DNA of 64,000 nucleotides. It comes from Calditrichia bacterium (GTDB lineage Bacteria > Calditrichota > Calditrichia > RBG-13-44-9 > J075). Shown piece after piece: positions 32,961 through 42,522 of the stretch. A program made the translations under genes and the position numbers. The notes beneath the pieces were generated by a model. It was not told the origin of the DNA, made no database searches, and saw only the letters and a list, made by a program, of their open reading frames with translations. The DNA is taken from positions 64,001 to 128,000 of the forward strand of contig JANQRS010000018.1 in NCBI GenBank assembly GCA_028284445.1, read 5' to 3'. Each line of letters opens with the position of its first letter. The first letter of the stretch is position 1.

Positions 32961-33782
32961 ATGAAGCCATTTATCGATATATCCCGCCCAATCAATGTAG
33001 CTATTACCATGGCAACAGTATTTATCGCTGCTGTCATTTCAGGACCGCTCGAGCCACTGTTGGCGGTAATACTGGCGAGCATCTCAGCCGGCTTCATTGC
33101 AGCAGCTGCCAATACCATCAATGATGTATATGACATCGAGATTGATCGCATCAACAAACCAGAGCGGCCACTACCGGCTGGTACACTTAGCATCACAACG
33201 GCTCGACGCGCTGCAATCTGCGAATATGTCCTCGGCAACCTGCTGGCGATCAGCATTTCGCAGCCGATGTTCTTCGTCGCCTTTTTCTTTTCGCTGCTCA
33301 CCTGGTTATATGCTGCACATTTCAAACGCACGGTTCTTTGGGGGAATTTGCTGGTTAGTCTAAGTACTGCTGCAGCCTTCTTCTATGGTGGGCTATCGAT
33401 TGGCGAACCGCAGCAGGCACTAATCCCGGCACTGTTCGGTTTTTTGTTCCACCTGGGCCGGGAAATCATCAAAGACATCCAGGACATGGAAGGCGATCGC
33501 CGCGACGGTGCCATCACATATCCGCTTGCTGCCGGCGTTGCCTCTGCGATTCGCCTGACTCGGATCATCTTCGCCGCCTTGATTGTAGCGACGATTATCC
33601 CTTACTGGCAAGGCTGGTACGGCAGTGCATATTTCACCATTATCGTCTTGGGCATTTTTCCAGTTGTCGGATATGTTCTCTTTACGCTTACAGAGAAAGC
33701 GTCCACAAATCACCTGGGATTCCTCAGCAATTTATTGAAAGCAGATATGCTGGTGGGATTGCTTGCGTTATATTTAGGGTAG
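32961..33782 (+). CDS. UbiA-family prenyltransferase (DGGGP-synthase-like)
   Basis: 273 residues from ATG 32961 (MKPFIDISRP); the open frame reaches 32925 inside the preceding palindrome, so the later start is preferred. About nine hydrophobic segments. The first Asp motif is NDVYDIEID (54-62) followed by RINKPERPLPAG; the second is DIQDMEGDRRDGAITYPLAAG, both binding Mg-prenyl-diphosphate. The IDRINKPERPLP pattern is strongest in geranylgeranylglycerol-phosphate geranylgeranyltransferases, the archaeal ether-lipid enzymes that some FCB bacteria also carry. A quinone or chlorophyll-type prenyltransferase is less likely. An intrinsic-terminator-like hairpin follows. Confidence 0.88.
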   Translation: MKPFIDISRPINVAITMATVFIAAVISGPLEPLLAVILASISAGFIAAAANTINDVYDIEIDRINKPERPLPAGTLSITTARRAAICEYVLGNLLAISISQPMFFVAFFFSLLTWLYAAHFKRTVLWGNLLVSLSTAAAFFYGGLSIGEPQQALIPALFGFLFHLGREIIKDIQDMEGDRRDGAITYPLAAGVASAIRLTRIIFAALIVATIIPYWQGWYGSAYFTIIVLGIFPVVGYVLFTLTEKASTNHLGFLSNLLKADMLVGLLALYLG

Positions 33783-33807
33783 GGTCACATCCCCCGGCGT
33801 ATCCCTT

Positions 33808-33826
33808 AGAGCCCGGGGGCTCTTTT
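33808..33826 (+). terminator. intrinsic terminator after the UbiA-type gene
   Basis: AGAGCC (33808-33813) and GGCTCT (33818-33823) form a stem with loop CGGG, followed by TTT. It lies 25 bp after the stop at 33782. A decayed piece of the GC-rich repeat (CACATCCCCC, about 33786-33796) precedes it. Confidence 0.6.
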
Positions 33827-33934
33827 CCACCTGAAGATTGCAGTGGCAATAACAAATTCAATCACATAGCCGATGACGCAAAACGATTTGACGATTTAAC
33901 GCTTCAACGAATTCACCAGCCGAGAGACAAAAGT

Positions 33935-34534
33935 ATGTCAGTATTATTTTTGCAAAACCTGACCAATCTAAATAATAAATCCATCATCCTTGCCAGCCAG
34001 TCGCCGCGGCGACGCGACCTGCTAAACATGGTCGGGTTACAGTTCAGTGTGCAACCGGCGACGTCGGAAGTGCCGCCGACAACCTATAAAGATCCGGTAG
34101 ACTATGTGCGACAAACCGCATACGGTAAGCTGATCGACGTCTACAATGACAGCGCTGCGGACCTGGTCATTGCCGCTGATACAATTGTGGTACTTGGCGG
34201 GCGGATTTTCGAAAAACCTCGCGATCGCGACGATGCCGTTTCCATATTGCAAACCCTGAGCGGCCGGACGCATGAGGTCATCACTTCCATCTGCCTGAAA
34301 ACCAAAGCTGCAGAAATCATCGATCATTCATCAACTGCCGTGACATTCAACGAACTCACGCTTGCTGAAATCGAGCAATATCTTGCCACCGAGGAACCAT
34401 TCGACAAGGCCGGTGCTTACGGCATCCAGGGCTATGGAGCAATCTTCATCAACAAGATTGATGGATGCTATTTCAATGTGATGGGATTTCCGTTGAGTTG
34501 TTTCTATAAGAATTTGCTCGGGTTGAAATTTTAG
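33935..34534 (+). CDS. maf: Maf family nucleotide pyrophosphatase
   Basis: 199 residues. The N-terminal signature ILASQSPRRRDLLNMVG is diagnostic, followed by YVRQTAYGKL, VIAADTIVVLGGRIFEKP, LSGRTHEVIT and FDKAGAYGIQGYG. The C-terminus FINKIDGCYFNVMGFPL is typical. Maf proteins hydrolyse dTTP, UTP or modified nucleotides and so keep non-canonical bases out of DNA and RNA. ATG 33935 gives about 15 extra residues before the SIILASQSP core; ATG 34028 would be too late. It lies alone after the UbiA gene, past a terminator. Confidence 0.92.
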   Translation: MSVLFLQNLTNLNNKSIILASQSPRRRDLLNMVGLQFSVQPATSEVPPTTYKDPVDYVRQTAYGKLIDVYNDSAADLVIAADTIVVLGGRIFEKPRDRDDAVSILQTLSGRTHEVITSICLKTKAAEIIDHSSTAVTFNELTLAEIEQYLATEEPFDKAGAYGIQGYGAIFINKIDGCYFNVMGFPLSCFYKNLLGLKF

Positions 34535-34686
34535 GAAGAGAAAAACAATTGCTCGCAGCTTCCCTGGCCCCCTGGATATCCTCCGCGGAAAAGTGTAGCT
34601 ATCGGGCATCCATTTCGCTCAAATTTGATTGGATTCCGGTTCGTGTCGATTCGCGTTTATTCGCGGTAGAGTTTTTCTAATATTTC

Positions 34687-34736
34687 TACTTGCGCAAGTA
34701 TTTGCTTGCGCTTATATTTGCAAGTGAGTGCTTGCA
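34687..34736. promoter_or_regulatory. likely operator of the ArsR-type regulator
   Basis: TACTTGCGCAAGTA (34687-34700) is a perfect 14-bp palindrome. TTGCTTGCGC follows, and TGCAAG (34719-34724) pairs with CTTGCA (34731-34736) across 6 bp. The CTTGC motif thus recurs in several orientations just before the regulator gene, whose ATG is at 34764. This is the typical layout of an autoregulatory ArsR operator. GGAG at 34751-34754 is the ribosome-binding site. Confidence 0.7.
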
Positions 34737-34763
34737 CATTTGTATTAAACGGAGAATACCCTA

Positions 34764-35099
34764 ATGGAATCACGAAGAGATGTGTTTCAGGCAATAGCTG
34801 ATCCAACCAGGCGGAACATCCTGGTGATGCTCAGTGACTCTCCCAAAAACCTCAATTCTATTGCCGAAGAATTTGATATGACCAGGCAGGCAATTTCGCT
34901 CCATGTAAAAATCTTAAATGAATGTGGCGTTTTGTTAATAGAAAGGCGGGGTCGAGAGCGCCATTGCTCCCTGCAATTGGAAACGCTGCGGGAAGTAGCC
35001 GATTGGCTTGAGCCGTTCAAAAAATTGTGGGAAAGCAGATTTCAACAGCTGGATACATTATTGGGTGGATTACAATCAAACGATAAGAGGGATGAATAA
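34764..35099 (+). CDS. ArsR-family transcriptional regulator
   Basis: 111 residues. The winged helix-turn-helix runs over nearly the whole protein: FQAIADPTRRNILVML, LNSIAEEFDMTRQAISLHVKIL (recognition helix), then the wing ERRGRERHCSLQ. No cysteine cluster for metal sensing is seen, so it belongs to the non-metal group often coupled to SRPBCC proteins. The stop overlaps the start of the SRPBCC gene (TAATG), so the two are translated together. A cluster of CTTGC palindromes 28-77 bp upstream is its probable binding site. Confidence 0.9.
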   Translation: MESRRDVFQAIADPTRRNILVMLSDSPKNLNSIAEEFDMTRQAISLHVKILNECGVLLIERRGRERHCSLQLETLREVADWLEPFKKLWESRFQQLDTLLGGLQSNDKRDE

Positions 35100-35593
35100 T
35101 GAACAAAGCAGTTTTCAGCGAGAATTTTGACGAAAAATGCCTGATGATTAAAAGGGAATTTACAGCTCCTCTGCCCCTGGTATGGCGAGCATGGACCGAG
35201 CCGGAATTGCTCGATCAATGGTGGGCCCCGAAACCCTACAAATGCGTCACTAAGCATATGGAGTTCAAAGAGGGCGGCTATTGGCTATACTGCATGCAAG
35301 GTCCAAAAGAAGACGACACACATTGGGGCAAAACCGTTTATCTGAAAATAGCCGTCGAAGATTTCTTTGAGGTGGAAGATGGATTTTCAGACGAGAACGG
35401 CGAAAGAAATGAAGACTTACCCGGTACCGAGTCGAAAATGTCGTTCAGCCAAACAGAAGCGGGTACAATGGTTCAAATAGACATACATTTTGTATCTGAA
35501 GACGCGATGCGTCAGCTAATCGAGATGGGTGCAAAAGAAGGCACTGAAATGGCCTACGGCAACCTTGACCAATTATTGAGCTCCCTGGTTTAG
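35099..35593 (+). CDS. SRPBCC (AHSA1-like) domain protein
   Basis: 164 residues of the START/Bet v1-like fold with a hydrophobic ligand cavity: IKREFTAPLPLVWRAW, PELLDQWWAPKPY, MEFKEGGYWLYCM, SEDAMRQLIEMGAKEG, GNLDQLL. ArsR/SRPBCC pairs are common, with the regulator sensing the same ligand or stress. The role is unknown: ligand binding, or a stress or detoxification function. It overlaps by 4 bp the stop of the convergent CRTAC1 gene. Confidence 0.88.
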   Translation: MNKAVFSENFDEKCLMIKREFTAPLPLVWRAWTEPELLDQWWAPKPYKCVTKHMEFKEGGYWLYCMQGPKEDDTHWGKTVYLKIAVEDFFEVEDGFSDENGERNEDLPGTESKMSFSQTEAGTMVQIDIHFVSEDAMRQLIEMGAKEGTEMAYGNLDQLLSSLV

Positions 35594-38500
35594 CGCTTCT
35601 TGAACACCATTGGAGAATCATCATTGCGGACGGCAATGATCAGATTTTTGCCGTTCGCATCTTTTAGCGAAACGATCCCACGCATATCGCCAGAAGTAAT
35701 AAAGCCGCTTTTCTTCAGCGGCACAGGGTTAAATTGTCCTTCACCATTACCGATTAGCAATGAGCCATAATCAGCATCATAAAAACCACGCTCGAGCGAC
35801 ACATGGGCGTGGTTTCCGCCCAGGAGAAGATCCAAATACCCGTCATTATTGACATCCTCAACGTGGATGGCGTAAATCGGTGCAAATTGCGCTTCTGCAG
35901 GCAACGGCACCATGTCAAAGACTGCTGCGCCACGATTCAAGAGAACCATGGAAGCAAATTCATCTGCGAAGCGTTTTTTGGCATCTGCCAGTTCCTCCGG
36001 GGTGAAGATCTCATCAATCGTTTTTCCGGCATAGGCCTCCGCATTTGGAAAGCGCTGCATCATTGTGGGAATCACTGCCCCGAGCTGTTCGAGAGATACG
36101 AGCGGATATTCCTCATTGCCGTTGTAATATGAGAGAATCTGCTCAGGCCGCTTATTGCCAGAGAAATCCTTAACATATAGCTGAATCGGCTTCCTGGAAG
36201 AAGCCTGAAGAATAGAATTCAATCCAAGATTGCCAACGATTAGATCGGGCTGCTGATCGTTATTAACATCGGCGACTTTAACCACATTCCACCAGCCATC
36301 GTTAGCCACGATACCAGAGTTATGGTGTGCCCGAACCAGGCGGTGATTATGATTGAGTAGAACCGTTACCGGCATCCATTCACCAGCAATGATCAGGTCT
36401 AAAGAGCCGTTGCCATCGCAATCTGCCCACTGAGCATCGGTAACCATGCCGATCTTCATCAGTTCCGGGGCAACCTGCATTGTGGCGTCGCTGAACAGAC
36501 CTGCGCCATCATTCATCAGCAGATAGCTACGCGGCGTTTCACCGTATCGCCGCGGCACGGAACGTCCGCCGATAAAGAGGTCCTGGTCGCCATCACCGTC
36601 AAAATCTGCAGCAGCCACGCAGCTGTTGTTGCCGAAAACCGGCTCAGCACCAAGCGCTTGCCTGCGGAATTGACCAGCGCCCTCATTAATATACAGGCGA
36701 TCTGCCAGCGCCTTGCTTTTCCCCCAAAATTCGTTGCCACCGCTGATCACGACCAGGTCCGGCCATCTATCGCCATTGGCGTCAAAAAACAGGGCGTCAA
36801 CGTCTTCATTCTCAGCATCTTCTGCAAACAGCGCTTCATTGCTGCTCACAAATTCTCCGGACTTCTGTTGAAGGAACAAGCTGCCTGCTTGCCTTTTCGC
36901 CCCGCCCAGGAAAATATCCTCCAGACCATCATTATTGACGTCTGCAACCGCCACTGCCGGGCCTTCAGTTGATATAAAATGCGGAATCAGTGGCTCGCGA
37001 TTAAACTCGATAAAAATGTTTTCCTTGTGATGATAATCGAGGGCAACTTCATCGGTAACATCAGTATAGTAAGCAGGCAAAACGTTATCGCCTGTCACAG
37101 TCTCAGCCTCATTCGTTCCCTGCTGAATGATATGCGTTCCGCCAGCTGACTGATTCATGTGAACCTCCCGGCTTCCATCCGGCCAGGTGATAATCAGGCT
37201 ATCAATCATAGCATGTTCACCGAGCCCCATAACGATCCGCGGCGCAACCGAAGACTGGAAACCTCGGGTGGTGTAAAGTTCCTGGGTGAATACCTCACCT
37301 GCACACCAGGCTTCGATTCGGGCGCCAATAGCATCATGCTCGCCGCCTCGTCCGATCAGAATAAATGTCTTCGAATAAGGTGCCCCCGAAATATCAGCCC
37401 GCATATCATCCAGCCGGTTGCGATACAAGCTTGCGATACCGTTGACGTTGTTGACGATCAGATCAAGATCGTTGTCATTATCAAGGTCAGCATACGCCGC
37501 TCCGCTCGAGAAACCTGGCTGAGCAAGCCCCCATTCATCTGCGCGATTCGTAAACGTCAAATCTCCATTGGAATGAAAGAAAGCATTGGACAGCGGCACC
37601 GAAGGCATCAGGTTGACAAGCCGCTGTAATTCATCTGCTACAATCGGTTCATGCTCGATAGGACCACCACTTCTCGCCGAGGTCATCCATACTTCCTGCT
37701 GCTTGATATAATTTAAATAATCTAGGTCATTGCTGCGGCGATAAATACCGTTGGTAACGAAGATGTCCTTATAGCCATCGTTATCAAAATCCGCAATGAG
37801 CGACGCCCAGCTCCAGTCGGTTGCATGAATACCGGCCAAGGCCCCAATCTCGCTAAAGCGATTTATGCCGTCGGCCATAACACCGCGATTCAATTGCAGG
37901 GTATTGCGGCGCACCTGATCATAGTAGCCAAAGCCTTTCTTAATATCATAAATGTTGTAGGTGTCTGAAAAGACGGAGGTTTTGCGAATTTTTTCGTCTA
38001 CCGGCATCATATCGAGCACCACGACATCCGCCAGCCGATCGTTGTTGATATCGGCAATATCATTACCCATTGAAGCCAGGCTGACATGCCGCATGACCTC
38101 TTTCATACGCTCAGAAAATGTGCCATCACCATTGTTATAGTAGAGATAATCATCCTCATGAAAATCGTTGGAGATATAGATATCCGGCCAGCCATCGAGA
38201 TTCAAATCGCTGATCGCAACGCCCAAGCCGTAACCGGTTCGGCTTTGATAAATACCTGCCTGGCTGGTGACGTCCACGAAGAAACCATTGTCATTGCGAA
38301 AGAGCTTGTCGCCAGCTTGCGCATCGATTTCATTGCGAACGGTTGTATCCTTATATGTGCCACGGGTGTGAACGCTGTGATTCAGCAAGAACATATCGAG
38401 ATCGTTATCGCGATCATAGTCGAAGAAAGCTGCCTGGCGCGATAAACCACTGAAATCCAACCCGTATTCTGCAGCCCGTTCCGTGAAAGTCAGATCTCCG

Positions 38501-38952
38501 TTATTTATGAAGAGCTGATTGGGACCGGACTTATCGAGATAGTTGGAGCTGCATACGTAAATATCCAACCAGCCGTCACTGTTGATGTCGGCCATGGTCA
38601 CGCCGGTTGTCCAGCTCCCCTTACCACCCCCTACCCCGGCTTCTTCGGTAATATCCTTGAACTGAAATCCGGCCAAATTCTGATAGAGACGATTACTGGC
38701 ATTGTTCGCTGCGAGGTAGATTTCCGGTAGATCATCGCCAGTGAGATCACCCACGGCAACACCGCCGCCATCGTAGAAATAAAGGTAGTTGATGCTATTG
38801 AAGAGCGGTTCTTCGGTGAGTGTATTTTCAAAGGTAATACCGCTGTGTTCAGCAGGCACCGCTTCAAAAAGAGCATTTTTCGGGGCATTTTTTCCGCAGG
38901 TTAGAAGGAGAAAGGCACTACCCAATATCAACAGCTTCACTATATACTTCAT
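35590..38952 (-). CDS. CRTAC1-type lipoprotein (FG-GAP repeats plus ASPIC/UnbV)
   Basis: Start at ATG 38952 because GGTGA precedes it and a lipoprotein signal follows (KYIVKLLILGSAFLLLTCG, Cys in LLTCG); 1120 aa. Residues about 55-500 are FG-GAP/VCBS propeller repeats with calcium loops (GDLTGDDLPEIYLA, DINSDGWLDIYV, DYDRDNDLDMFL). The ASPIC/UnbV domain is near 525-615 (GARIEAWCAG, GFQSSVAPRIVMGLG, SLIITWPDGS). A second propeller (DVNNDGLEDIFLGG and more) follows to the end. Surface anchoring is likely. A paralogue at 55395-58799 has the same architecture, so the two bracket the glycoside locus. The exact role is unknown; family members accompany SusCD systems. Confidence 0.88.
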   Translation of the reverse strand: MKYIVKLLILGSAFLLLTCGKNAPKNALFEAVPAEHSGITFENTLTEEPLFNSINYLYFYDGGGVAVGDLTGDDLPEIYLAANNASNRLYQNLAGFQFKDITEEAGVGGGKGSWTTGVTMADINSDGWLDIYVCSSNYLDKSGPNQLFINNGDLTFTERAAEYGLDFSGLSRQAAFFDYDRDNDLDMFLLNHSVHTRGTYKDTTVRNEIDAQAGDKLFRNDNGFFVDVTSQAGIYQSRTGYGLGVAISDLNLDGWPDIYISNDFHEDDYLYYNNGDGTFSERMKEVMRHVSLASMGNDIADINNDRLADVVVLDMMPVDEKIRKTSVFSDTYNIYDIKKGFGYYDQVRRNTLQLNRGVMADGINRFSEIGALAGIHATDWSWASLIADFDNDGYKDIFVTNGIYRRSNDLDYLNYIKQQEVWMTSARSGGPIEHEPIVADELQRLVNLMPSVPLSNAFFHSNGDLTFTNRADEWGLAQPGFSSGAAYADLDNDNDLDLIVNNVNGIASLYRNRLDDMRADISGAPYSKTFILIGRGGEHDAIGARIEAWCAGEVFTQELYTTRGFQSSVAPRIVMGLGEHAMIDSLIITWPDGSREVHMNQSAGGTHIIQQGTNEAETVTGDNVLPAYYTDVTDEVALDYHHKENIFIEFNREPLIPHFISTEGPAVAVADVNNDGLEDIFLGGAKRQAGSLFLQQKSGEFVSSNEALFAEDAENEDVDALFFDANGDRWPDLVVISGGNEFWGKSKALADRLYINEGAGQFRRQALGAEPVFGNNSCVAAADFDGDGDQDLFIGGRSVPRRYGETPRSYLLMNDGAGLFSDATMQVAPELMKIGMVTDAQWADCDGNGSLDLIIAGEWMPVTVLLNHNHRLVRAHHNSGIVANDGWWNVVKVADVNNDQQPDLIVGNLGLNSILQASSRKPIQLYVKDFSGNKRPEQILSYYNGNEEYPLVSLEQLGAVIPTMMQRFPNAEAYAGKTIDEIFTPEELADAKKRFADEFASMVLLNRGAAVFDMVPLPAEAQFAPIYAIHVEDVNNDGYLDLLLGGNHAHVSLERGFYDADYGSLLIGNGEGQFNPVPLKKSGFITSGDMRGIVSLKDANGKNLIIAVRNDDSPMVFKKR

Positions 38953-38956
38953 GTCG

Positions 38957-41900
38957 TCACCGAAGATCAAACAATTCGCGGCGAAAAGCTTCGGTCGTCA
39001 CTTCGCGAGTGTTGAAAGTGCGTTGATAGCTTTTCAGCTCATCGGTTTGCGGATATTGCTCGCCTTCGGCCAAGGGATAACCAGACATACCATGGAATGG
39101 TAGCGGCGCGACGGTTTGACCATAAGCGGTGTTGAGATCCCCGTCTTTTACCCAGCCATCGCTGAGCAGCAGGAAGTCGCGGCGCCAGCCGTCAGCAAGA
39201 GCCGGGGCATCAGCAACAGGAAATTGCAGCTGTATTTCATCGCCGGCGTTCATAATCACATATTTATTTTCAGCGTCAGAAAGCAGCGGCTTCACGTCAC
39301 CATAACGGGTATAATGCCCGGTTAAATCACGCCATTTTTGCCCGGTGCTGACATCCTGATAGTCCGGTATGTGCGGACTGTAGGGAGTCGACCGATGTTG
39401 CCTGGAATATCCACGGAACGCTAAATTCGCTGAGCCAGGATCCAGGCTGGTAATATGAATCGGTCCATTTACTTCGTCGGCAAAAAATGCCCGGTCCCAG
39501 TAGATTTGCATGTTTGTACGAATGCGAATACGACGATCATCGCTACGGAAAACACCGCTTAAATCCACCACAACCGTTTTGTTCTTTCCGCGCGGGAAGC
39601 CGAACCAGGGTATGGCCGTCACCCAATTTCCGCTCTTATCTTTCACGTCAATAACCGGCGCTTGGGAACGAATGCGCTGCGATTGGGCAGTATTCATATT
39701 GATACTGGCATCACTGGGGAATATCCATCCTTGCAGAAAGAGAAAGAGGCTGTCCGACTGCGTAATCGGACCGGGATCGAGAATCAATTCATGCGGCTGC
39801 ATAATACCCTGGAAATCAATCGGGGTCATCTCGTTCACATACATCCCATCCTGAACCTGAAGTTCTTTCAACACATCTTTACCACTGCCGGTCACAGCAG
39901 AGATCGGCGAATGCGATTCCCGCACGCTATACACCCGCAAAGGCGGAAAGGGTGGCGGACCAAAGGCTTCGTTGATATAAATCTCGGTATCTTTAGGATG
40001 ATCAACTGTTAACAACTGCAATTCATCAAGGTAGGAGGTTTCCCAGAGCTCGCTGGTGAAACGTAGTTGATACAATCCATTTTTTGGCTGCAAGGCTTGC
40101 CCTGGTATTTTGAAATAATCGCGGCTGGAATTGGCGAAAGCGTAGCCGCGCTCACCGCCATTAATACCAAGCGGCATACCGAGGGCGCTTGTCCACATCA
40201 CGTCGGTTACAAACTCAAACTGCTTTCCATTCCAGGCATAAAGATAAGGACAGGACCCTTTCAAAATTTGGCTTTCCATCACCGTTTGCACGGCCTCCGG
40301 GCGGAAGTGGTTTTGCGCAACGCCGTTGGTCCAGACCACCCGCACAAGATCGGCCTGCTCCTGATCGCCAATGCCGAAATGCGCCACCGGCGTTTCCATA
40401 GTGCGCACTTGTACTAAATTGCCGGCCTTCAATTCAACTTTACTGCCAATGCCAAATGCGTTATTCTTGCCGCTCCCGGTACGCAAACCAGCCAGGCGCA
40501 CCGTGACTGAATTGTTCAAATTGCCACCGTCGTTGCGCAACAAACGCAACTGATTGCCTGACGTCGATAGTAAGAGATCCAGGTCACCGTCACTGTCGAA
40601 ATCAAGCGGTAAGGAAGCTGCTGCTGTAAAATCCGTCTCCGGCAGCAAACTGCTGGCATCCATGAATTTGCCGTCACCGGCGTTATAGAAAAGCACCAGC
40701 GATGCCGCTTCTTCCTTGGCCGTACCGATCAAGAGATCGAGGTAGCCATCATTATCAAAATCGAGGAAGGAGGCATGACGGATTGTGGTGGATGGAGACA
40801 GCATCTCGTTTGCAGCACTATCCGCTTCAAAGCTGCCGTCACCACGATTCAGGTAAAATGCCGCGTGACTGTCCCCTCCGAGAAAGATGTCCAGGTAGCC
40901 GTCATTATTGTAGTCGCCACTGGCAATTACTTTCGCCGCAGCACCACCTTCAAAGCCACCGACATCTCCAGTCTCATTAAAAAAACTGCTGCGGAGATTG
41001 CTAAACGCGGCGGTTCTGCCGACACCGTTGGCGACCAGTAAATCGGTATCGCCGTCGTCGTCAAAATCGCCAAAAATCGTGTGTTGACCTTTGATGTCAA
41101 TATCAGCATCTCCGATGCCGGTTTCGTCGGAAATATCGAGGAAACTGCCGTCGAGATTGTTCCGATAAAGACGATTTCCGATGTCACCGCTCACGAAAAT
41201 ATCGAGATCACCCTCAAGGTCAAAGTCTGCGATGGCAAGATCTCCGCTCTCGATCTTAAAATTGAGGTCTGCCCTGGCACTAACATCTTCAAAGCCATCC
41301 TCAGCGGAATTACGGAAAATGCGTATGCCGCTTGCGGTCAAAATGACCAAATCAAGTTTGCCATCGTTATCGATATCTGCGAAAGTAGCCGCCAGAATTA
41401 CAGCCGATTTTATTTCCGGCAATTTGTCGCTAAACGGGTTGAATTCTCCGCCATCGTTACGAAGTAGTGTTACCGACGAAGAAGTCTCATTATCAGAAGG
41501 ACGGGCAAGAAACAAGTCCATGTCGCTATCGTTGTCGATGTCGCCGGCGGCAAATACCGGATACCCAGTGGCGCCTTCGACGAGTTCCGCAAGCTGCAGT
41601 CCGCTGCCTGAAGTCACATCAGTAAACCTCACACCGTTTGGCAACCCTTTCTCTCCACCTTGGCCGGTTGACACTGGGAACACAAATCGCTGGATCGGTG
41701 TTCCGGCAATCGCTCCGCCCTTCCCAAGCAGCTCATTGATTGCCGCCTGATAGGCAGTCGTCGGTTTCATTATGTTGAGAAAGCCACGAGCGGGCACTGC
41801 TGCTGCAGCGGCATCCCCGTTGCGCATAGCATCAATGCTTTTCAAAAACAACGCTTCGGCGTTTTCCGGGAAAACCGCCAGGATTTGCCTTAGCGTTTCG

Positions 41901-42481
41901 CTATGGCCTAATGCTTCAGCGTGTTCACCCGCGCGTAATAGCTGATCGACCAACTGCATGCGGGCAGCAATATTGGCCGGCACCGCGCTAACCACCTGCG
42001 CCAGGTAAGCCCGGGATCTCGCGACCAATTGTTCCTCCGCGCTGCGTTCGTAATAACGAGACAATTGATAGAGGGTGCGCACGTGTTCCGGATTGGCAGC
42101 AAGGGCTATTTCCAGCAACTCACTCGCCTCATTTTCGCGACTCGATGAATCATATACCTTTGCTAACAAGAGGGCAATCCCCGGATGCTCGGCACTAAGG
42201 CCATTGGCTTTTTCCAATAAGGCGGTTGCTTCCTCAACTTTACCAAGGCGAAGATAAGCCAATCCGAGATTGGCATATCCGAGCGGTTCATGAGGAGCAA
42301 CTTCGATGAGCTTTTGAAATTCACTCACCGCCTCTCCCGGCTTACCCTCCTCCAGGTAAGCCAGGCCGAGATTGCGATGAGAAATCATTTCCCTGGCAGT
42401 TGCCGGATCAACGTTAATTTGATCCTGGCAAGCTGCGATGAGCAAAATAGTGAGTAGAAAGATGGTTCGAAGACAGTGCAT
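38957..42481 (-). CDS. TPR plus FG-GAP/ASPIC lipoprotein with long C-terminal domain
   Basis: 1174 residues with a lipoprotein signal (LRTIFLLTILLIAACQ). TPRs occupy about 35-270 (HRNLGLAYLEEGKPGEAVSEF, GYANLGLAYLRLGKVEEAT). Propeller repeats run from about 310 to 690 (GDIDNDSDMDLFL, DFDDDGDTDLLVANG, DYNNDGYLDIFLGG), then an ASPIC-like segment (about 700-770: GSKVELKAG, VAHFGIGD, RVVWTNGV). The final 400 residues (from GSCPYLYAWNGKQFEFVTDVMW on) form an unassigned conserved-looking domain. The next gene starts 4 bp after its stop. It probably displays a binding surface on the outer membrane. Confidence 0.85.
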   Translation of the reverse strand: MHCLRTIFLLTILLIAACQDQINVDPATAREMISHRNLGLAYLEEGKPGEAVSEFQKLIEVAPHEPLGYANLGLAYLRLGKVEEATALLEKANGLSAEHPGIALLLAKVYDSSSRENEASELLEIALAANPEHVRTLYQLSRYYERSAEEQLVARSRAYLAQVVSAVPANIAARMQLVDQLLRAGEHAEALGHSETLRQILAVFPENAEALFLKSIDAMRNGDAAAAAVPARGFLNIMKPTTAYQAAINELLGKGGAIAGTPIQRFVFPVSTGQGGEKGLPNGVRFTDVTSGSGLQLAELVEGATGYPVFAAGDIDNDSDMDLFLARPSDNETSSSVTLLRNDGGEFNPFSDKLPEIKSAVILAATFADIDNDGKLDLVILTASGIRIFRNSAEDGFEDVSARADLNFKIESGDLAIADFDLEGDLDIFVSGDIGNRLYRNNLDGSFLDISDETGIGDADIDIKGQHTIFGDFDDDGDTDLLVANGVGRTAAFSNLRSSFFNETGDVGGFEGGAAAKVIASGDYNNDGYLDIFLGGDSHAAFYLNRGDGSFEADSAANEMLSPSTTIRHASFLDFDNDGYLDLLIGTAKEEAASLVLFYNAGDGKFMDASSLLPETDFTAAASLPLDFDSDGDLDLLLSTSGNQLRLLRNDGGNLNNSVTVRLAGLRTGSGKNNAFGIGSKVELKAGNLVQVRTMETPVAHFGIGDQEQADLVRVVWTNGVAQNHFRPEAVQTVMESQILKGSCPYLYAWNGKQFEFVTDVMWTSALGMPLGINGGERGYAFANSSRDYFKIPGQALQPKNGLYQLRFTSELWETSYLDELQLLTVDHPKDTEIYINEAFGPPPFPPLRVYSVRESHSPISAVTGSGKDVLKELQVQDGMYVNEMTPIDFQGIMQPHELILDPGPITQSDSLFLFLQGWIFPSDASINMNTAQSQRIRSQAPVIDVKDKSGNWVTAIPWFGFPRGKNKTVVVDLSGVFRSDDRRIRIRTNMQIYWDRAFFADEVNGPIHITSLDPGSANLAFRGYSRQHRSTPYSPHIPDYQDVSTGQKWRDLTGHYTRYGDVKPLLSDAENKYVIMNAGDEIQLQFPVADAPALADGWRRDFLLLSDGWVKDGDLNTAYGQTVAPLPFHGMSGYPLAEGEQYPQTDELKSYQRTFNTREVTTEAFRRELFDLR

Positions 42482-42522
42482 AGGTTACTATTAGCTATTA
42501 GCTGCTGGCTATTAGCTTTAAC

